Assembly: GCA_048498995.1 (NCBI GenBank) | Contig: JBEHWX010000016.1 | Span: 1-64,000 of the forward strand | Reading direction: 5' to 3' | DNA length: 64,000 bases | Source: JBEHWX01 sp048498995 | GTDB lineage: Bacteria > Bacteroidota > Ignavibacteria > OLB7 | Shown: piece after piece, positions 60,021 through 64,000 of the stretch | Numbering within the stretch: the first letter of the stretch is position 1 | Layout: each line of letters opens with the position of its first letter | Made by a program: the position numbers and the translations under genes | The notes under the pieces: model-generated | Seen by the model: the letters and a program-made list of their open reading frames with translations, nothing else | Database searches by the model: none | Told to the model about the DNA's origin: nothing

Positions 60021-63000
60021 TGTACGAGCAGCATCGAACCGATGGCGGTCCAGGTGCCACTGGAAAGATGGTAGAAATAGAGGCCGGACGGCGCGTCGGC
60101 CCCATCCCAGCTGACGCTGTAGGAGCCCGCCGGAAGATCCTCATCGACCAGACGCGCCACCTCACGCCCCGCCGCGTCGGTCACCACCAGCCGGGTCGGG
60201 CCATCCAGGCCGAGCGTGAAATCGATCCGCGTCGACGGGTTGAACGGGTTCGGGTGATTTCCCTCCAGCGCGTATTTGGCCGTCCCGAGACTCATCAGCC
60301 GGAAGCCGAGGCCGCAGATGGAATCGAGGCGGACACGACCCGGGCGGGCCGCCACGCCAAGACAGGGAATCGGGCTCTCGGGCGTGAGCTCCACCACGAT
60401 TTCGGAGGCAATCGAATCGCCGATATAGCCGCCGAACACGAGATTGGCGACGCGCCCCGGGCCGGCGATGGCAGAGGCCGGCGAGGGAGGATCGAGCGTC
60501 ACCTCGAACTGCCCGCCGCGCGAGGCATGCGACCGGCAGCTCCAGCCGTCGAGGATGGTGCCGGCGAAGAGGCCGGCGCAATCGGCGCCGTTGAGCAGCG
60601 CGAGCATCGAGCCGTTGTAGCTGACGCGAAGCGTCACCGGGCCGGGCGCGATGCCGGCCGGATCGATCCGCTCGAGCTCCACCGGCACCATGACGGTGGA
60701 GCCGGGAAACAGGTGATGATCGCGTCCCACCGCCAGCTCCATCGTTCCGGCGACGAGCCTGCCGCGAACGTGCCCGCGGAACGCGCCGGTGACGGTGCCC
60801 GTCCGATCCTCGGCCGTGACCTCGATCATCGCGTCGATATCCTCCGCGGATGCGCCGCCGAACCGGACCGTGATCCGGTACGATCCCCCGGCGGGGATGG
60901 TCAGCGGTTCCGACGGCGCGTCGACGCGAATCGATCCCTCCGGAATCGCATGGACCGTGATCACCCGGATCGGGTCGTTGCCGTCGTTGACGAACGTTAC
61001 GACGGCGCTATCCTCCCGGCAGGCCAGCCGCGTTCCGAGATCGAGATCCTCGACCCGCGAGACCAGCTTGTAGGCGGTTCCCAGCAACAGTCCGGTGGAA
61101 TCATCGCAGCGCGACTCATCGCCGACGGCCACCAGCAGCGCGCTGTCGATGCCCGGTTCCATCGGCAGATACCACACTCCCACCTGCCAGGTCTCCCCCG
61201 GCCGCAGCACCACCGGCAGCCGAGCGCTGTCGGCCACGTCCAGCCAGTACCGACCCGCGCCCCTCCCCACCAACCGAAGATCCTCGATCCGCGTCGCCCG
61301 CGTCGGCCGCGCCGCGATCGTCACCGTCCCACGCTGCGCCAGCGCGTTGGTCAGATCCACCGCCGGGAACGTGTAATCCCCCACCGTCAGATGCGACTCG
61401 ATCCCCACTCCCTCCAGCAGGCTCTCCACCGTGTCGCCGGCCGTCGTTATCAGCCGCAGAACGCACCGATAGGATCGCTCCTCGGTCGGACGGAAGATCA
61501 CCCGTTGATGATACCGGTACCGGTTGGTGTCCCCGGCCGACAGGATATCGCCGGTCCGCACGCTCAGCGTCGGATCGCTCCGGTCCAGCTCGAAGGAGCC
61601 GGCGTCGGCGCCGATCAGCTCCAGCGAGGCCACCACCACCGACTGCGTCCCGTTGGCGTACAGATCGACCATGAACGGATAGCCGTCGGTCGGGTTCTTC
61701 GTGCAGGGTGCCGAGGCCACAAGCCAGCTGTTCCCCCAGTCGTGCCCTCCCAGGTAGGGGGCCGGACGGTTGCCGGTGCGCGCCTTGAGCGGGATGGTGT
61801 CGTTGTGGCAATCGACGGCCAGCACCAGAGCGTCGCTGAAGGCCGCGTCGTAGTCGACACGCATGAACGTGAGGGTGACGACGGCCGAATCGCCGGGGGC
61901 GAGGATCCTGGGGAAGGGATTGGGGGCCTTGATGCGGAAGCCACGGAAGCCGCTGAGCAGCGACGCGGAGGTGACCTGAACCGGATAGTCGTTGGCGTTG
62001 CGCACGACGATGGTGACCAGGCGCTCGGCCGATGGCGGAACGTTGGTCAGATCCACCGGATTCGGACCCACCTGGAGCTGGTTGGCGTTGTAGACATAGG
62101 AGATGCTCCGACTGACCCCGGCGGAGCCCTCCGCGGTGATCTTCGCGGACCCATTCTTCGCGGGGTCGATCGGGCGGAAACGGATGCGGAACGCGGTGCG
62201 CTCCCCGTTGGGGGCAAACAGCGTATCGACCGTGAATGTGACGTTGTCGATGGCATCGACGGTGAATGCCGTCGCCGACAGCGCGCTCGTGTTCGCGGAA
62301 CTGAGCGTGACGACGGCGGAATCGCAGAACTCCCGGCTCGACAGCAGCAGCATGGTCGAATCCGGGAGCCCGGCCACCGGGTAGGCGTAGGTGAGCGCAG
62401 GAATCTCCTCGTACTGCGTCGAATGAAGAAGATTCGAGCCTCCCTCCTGATCTTTCCTGTGTGTCTTTCCGGGACGAATCCCCTCGTATCCGGTGGCATA
62501 GCCGTAGACAATCGCGGTGAAGCGGCCGTTGGTCGATCGCAGCTCGTGATCGCCCGGCAACAGCTCCACCTCGGTCTGACGATAGTGAAGGTCGCCGGCC
62601 GGAAACGAGACCATCCCGCCGTCGAGCACGACGTCGGCGGCGGAATCGGCCATGATCAGCACGCGATGGGTCAGGAACGTCGGGTGCTCGGGAGCATTGA
62701 ACCGCGCGCGGACCGCCCACCGTTCTCGCGGCACCAGCTCGGCCATCGCCGGGGCGAACGTGGTGGCCGTTCCCATCGTTCTCGGATCGATCTGTCCGTT
62801 GGGGTTGTACTGCTCGCCGGTGATGAGCATCGCCTGCACCGGATCGCTGCTGGTGGTGCCGAGCGCCGCCGCGTATCCGTTGTTGCCCCCATGGTAGGTC
62901 ACCAGCGCCCCCGCGGTGAGCGAGGGGAATACGATCTTCGACATCCGTTCCGGGGTGAGCGTGGTCGATGAGGCGCCGGCCGTGGTGAAGAGTACCTGTT

Positions 63001-63946
63001 CATCGGAATACCGAGCGGCGGCCGCCTGGCTGGGGCGATAGACGAAGGAGCGTCCGTAGAGCTCGCTCGGCGGGAGCCATTCGGCCAGCACGTTCTTCGC
63101 GGCGTTGCCGTTGATCACTCCCTCGGTCTGATCGAGCGTCGAGCGGGTGGAGCCGGCGAGAATGCCGATCGGCTTGTTCGATCGGACGATGGAACCGGTG
63201 AAATCCTCCGAATAGAACGTCCCTCCCTCCCTGGCGAGGGTTTCGAGCAGGATTGCCTGGCCGGCATCGAGCGTGACAGTGCGTCGCTCGGTGCTGGCCG
63301 CCAGACGGCCGGGGGTGATCGTGATCACCGTCGCGTCCGAGGCCGCCACCAGAATCGCCTGCGCCGGCGCCGGGTAGGGTACCTCGGTCTCCTCGTTGAG
63401 CTGAAACCGGGTCTTGACGAACGTCGTCGGCTGGCCGACCAGCGTGTATTCGGTCCCCCAGCTTTCCACCGGCAGCGGCGTGTAGGCTTCGCAGCCGGCC
63501 AGGGTAACGAAGTAGCAGTAGACGCAGATCGGGTTATCGGAGGTGATCTCGAAGATATCGCGCGTGGTGATGCCGGGCAGATCCATGTAGATCCGTGGAA
63601 CCGTCGGCGAGGGAACCATGAGCGATATCCGGGAGGAAACGGTCGGATCGATCGTCACGTCGCGACGGTAGCCCGGGGCGGTGATCGTCACCTTCGCCGG
63701 GGATTCGCTGAAGATGATCAGCCGCGCCTCTTCCCGCATCGTGAAGCTGAGCGGAACGTTGTCGCGCGTGGTGTCCGGGAAGGGGATCAGAAAATGGCGG
63801 CCGTACTGGCTCGAGGAGCCCTGCGCCCGACAGAGCTGGGTACAGTTGAGCGCCAGCAGCACGAGCGCGGCGATCACCGGAAGTCGCCGGAATGTGCGCT
63901 CGACGTGGCCGTGGCCGACGTGCAGGTCGTGGAGCCGGGTTCGCAT
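60017..63946 (-). CDS. Giant secreted protein, IgGFc-binding-like paralogue
   Basis: 1309 aa. The start at 63946 is supported by AGGAGA (63951-63956 on the opposite strand) four bases upstream; the residues before the hydrophobic segment (VIAALVLLALNCTQL) make a long but plausible signal. The order of domains matches the next gene: GRHFLIPFPDTTRDNVPL, PAPAQAILVAASDATVITI, VYGYATGYEGIRPG, anchor-type modules, a cohesin-like segment (RVSYNGSMLALLNGA) and a T9SS sorting domain (NHPNPFNPSTRIDF, APSGLYFYHLS). The two are clear tandem duplicates and translationally coupled (ATGA), so they may form a heteromeric surface structure. Function unknown. Confidence 0.85.
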   Translation of the reverse strand: MRTRLHDLHVGHGHVERTFRRLPVIAALVLLALNCTQLCRAQGSSSQYGRHFLIPFPDTTRDNVPLSFTMREEARLIIFSESPAKVTITAPGYRRDVTIDPTVSSRISLMVPSPTVPRIYMDLPGITTRDIFEITSDNPICVYCYFVTLAGCEAYTPLPVESWGTEYTLVGQPTTFVKTRFQLNEETEVPYPAPAQAILVAASDATVITITPGRLAASTERRTVTLDAGQAILLETLAREGGTFYSEDFTGSIVRSNKPIGILAGSTRSTLDQTEGVINGNAAKNVLAEWLPPSELYGRSFVYRPSQAAAARYSDEQVLFTTAGASSTTLTPERMSKIVFPSLTAGALVTYHGGNNGYAAALGTTSSDPVQAMLITGEQYNPNGQIDPRTMGTATTFAPAMAELVPRERWAVRARFNAPEHPTFLTHRVLIMADSAADVVLDGGMVSFPAGDLHYRQTEVELLPGDHELRSTNGRFTAIVYGYATGYEGIRPGKTHRKDQEGGSNLLHSTQYEEIPALTYAYPVAGLPDSTMLLLSSREFCDSAVVTLSSANTSALSATAFTVDAIDNVTFTVDTLFAPNGERTAFRIRFRPIDPAKNGSAKITAEGSAGVSRSISYVYNANQLQVGPNPVDLTNVPPSAERLVTIVVRNANDYPVQVTSASLLSGFRGFRIKAPNPFPRILAPGDSAVVTLTFMRVDYDAAFSDALVLAVDCHNDTIPLKARTGNRPAPYLGGHDWGNSWLVASAPCTKNPTDGYPFMVDLYANGTQSVVVASLELIGADAGSFELDRSDPTLSVRTGDILSAGDTNRYRYHQRVIFRPTEERSYRCVLRLITTAGDTVESLLEGVGIESHLTVGDYTFPAVDLTNALAQRGTVTIAARPTRATRIEDLRLVGRGAGRYWLDVADSARLPVVLRPGETWQVGVWYLPMEPGIDSALLVAVGDESRCDDSTGLLLGTAYKLVSRVEDLDLGTRLACREDSAVVTFVNDGNDPIRVITVHAIPEGSIRVDAPSEPLTIPAGGSYRITVRFGGASAEDIDAMIEVTAEDRTGTVTGAFRGHVRGRLVAGTMELAVGRDHHLFPGSTVMVPVELERIDPAGIAPGPVTLRVSYNGSMLALLNGADCAGLFAGTILDGWSCRSHASRGGQFEVTLDPPSPASAIAGPGRVANLVFGGYIGDSIASEIVVELTPESPIPCLGVAARPGRVRLDSICGLGFRLMSLGTAKYALEGNHPNPFNPSTRIDFTLGLDGPTRLVVTDAAGREVARLVDEDLPAGSYSVSWDGADAPSGLYFYHLSSGTWTAIGSMLLVQ

Positions 63947-63968
63947 GAGGTCTCCTGGATCGATGCAT

Positions 63969-64000
63969 CTAGTCGAGCTCGACGATGAGCCGCGCGGCTG
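63969..64000 (-). CDS. Possible 3' end of an upstream gene, cut by the window edge
   Basis: On the minus strand the last ten codons read AARLIVELD and stop at 63969-63971, 22 bases before the start of the IgGFc-like gene. This would fit the tail of a further gene in the same operon. Too short for any family call. Confidence 0.35.
   Translation of the reverse strand, partial: AARLIVELD

Noticed and set aside
57132..62971. Two very long plus-strand open frames (57132-60005, 60002-62971)
   Set aside because: Both are antisense to the IgGFc-like genes, which have signal peptides and conserved motifs; these frames are basic and motif-free.

Overview
The window is a high-GC stretch from a free-living bacterium. 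Three signs point to the Bacteroidota/Chlorobiota (FCB) side of the tree, for example a Kapabacteria- or Ignavibacteria-like lineage. Very large secreted proteins end in C-terminal domains of the type IX secretion (T9SS) sorting type. Many choice-of-anchor-type beta-sandwich repeats are present. Several starts lack a Shine-Dalgarno sequence but have boxes like the Bacteroidota -7 element (TAnnTTTG). The lineage is inferred; no rRNA or tRNA gene was found to confirm it. No CRISPR array or intact insertion sequence was seen.

Region by region. 1-120 is a 12-bp tandem repeat. 179-14549 is a signalling block: a CheR-PAS protein and three large hybrid histidine kinases that share almost the same kinase and receiver core. 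It is interrupted by a reverse-strand pair, a free methionine-R-sulfoxide reductase and a ModA-like binding protein. 15180-22482 (minus) is a giant T9SS-type surface protein followed by an OmpA-family outer-membrane protein. 22913-25125 (plus) is a bacterial Mgm101/Rad52-type strand-annealing protein followed by a histone-H1-like basic protein. 25227-28522 is gene-poor. 28523-34177 (minus) is one overlapping operon, rsbR-rsbS-rsbT followed by an ATPase/PP2C phosphatase, an RsbT-like/histidine kinase/receiver fusion and a receiver/histidine kinase: a stressosome wired to two-component outputs. 34452-39100 (minus) holds sppA, a MOSC protein, a GlcD-type FAD oxidoreductase and a VOC-fold protein. 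39427-46628 (plus) is a second copy of the giant surface protein plus OmpA cassette. 46844-49449 contains a secreted YD-repeat-like protein and decayed DNA, including remnants of a permease and of a meaB-like gene. 49450-55178 holds meaB, an acyl-CoA ligase, recN and a SpoT-type HD hydrolase. 56130-63946 (minus) holds two coupled giant secreted proteins with IgGFc-binding-like N-termini.

Together the genes describe a sensory and surface-oriented organism: many intracellular PAS/GAF sensors, a stressosome, and at least four giant exported proteins, two of them paired with peptidoglycan-binding OmpA proteins. The most unusual points are the Mgm101-like gene with its H1-like partner, the stressosome with fused two-component outputs, and the duplicated giant-protein/OmpA cassette.
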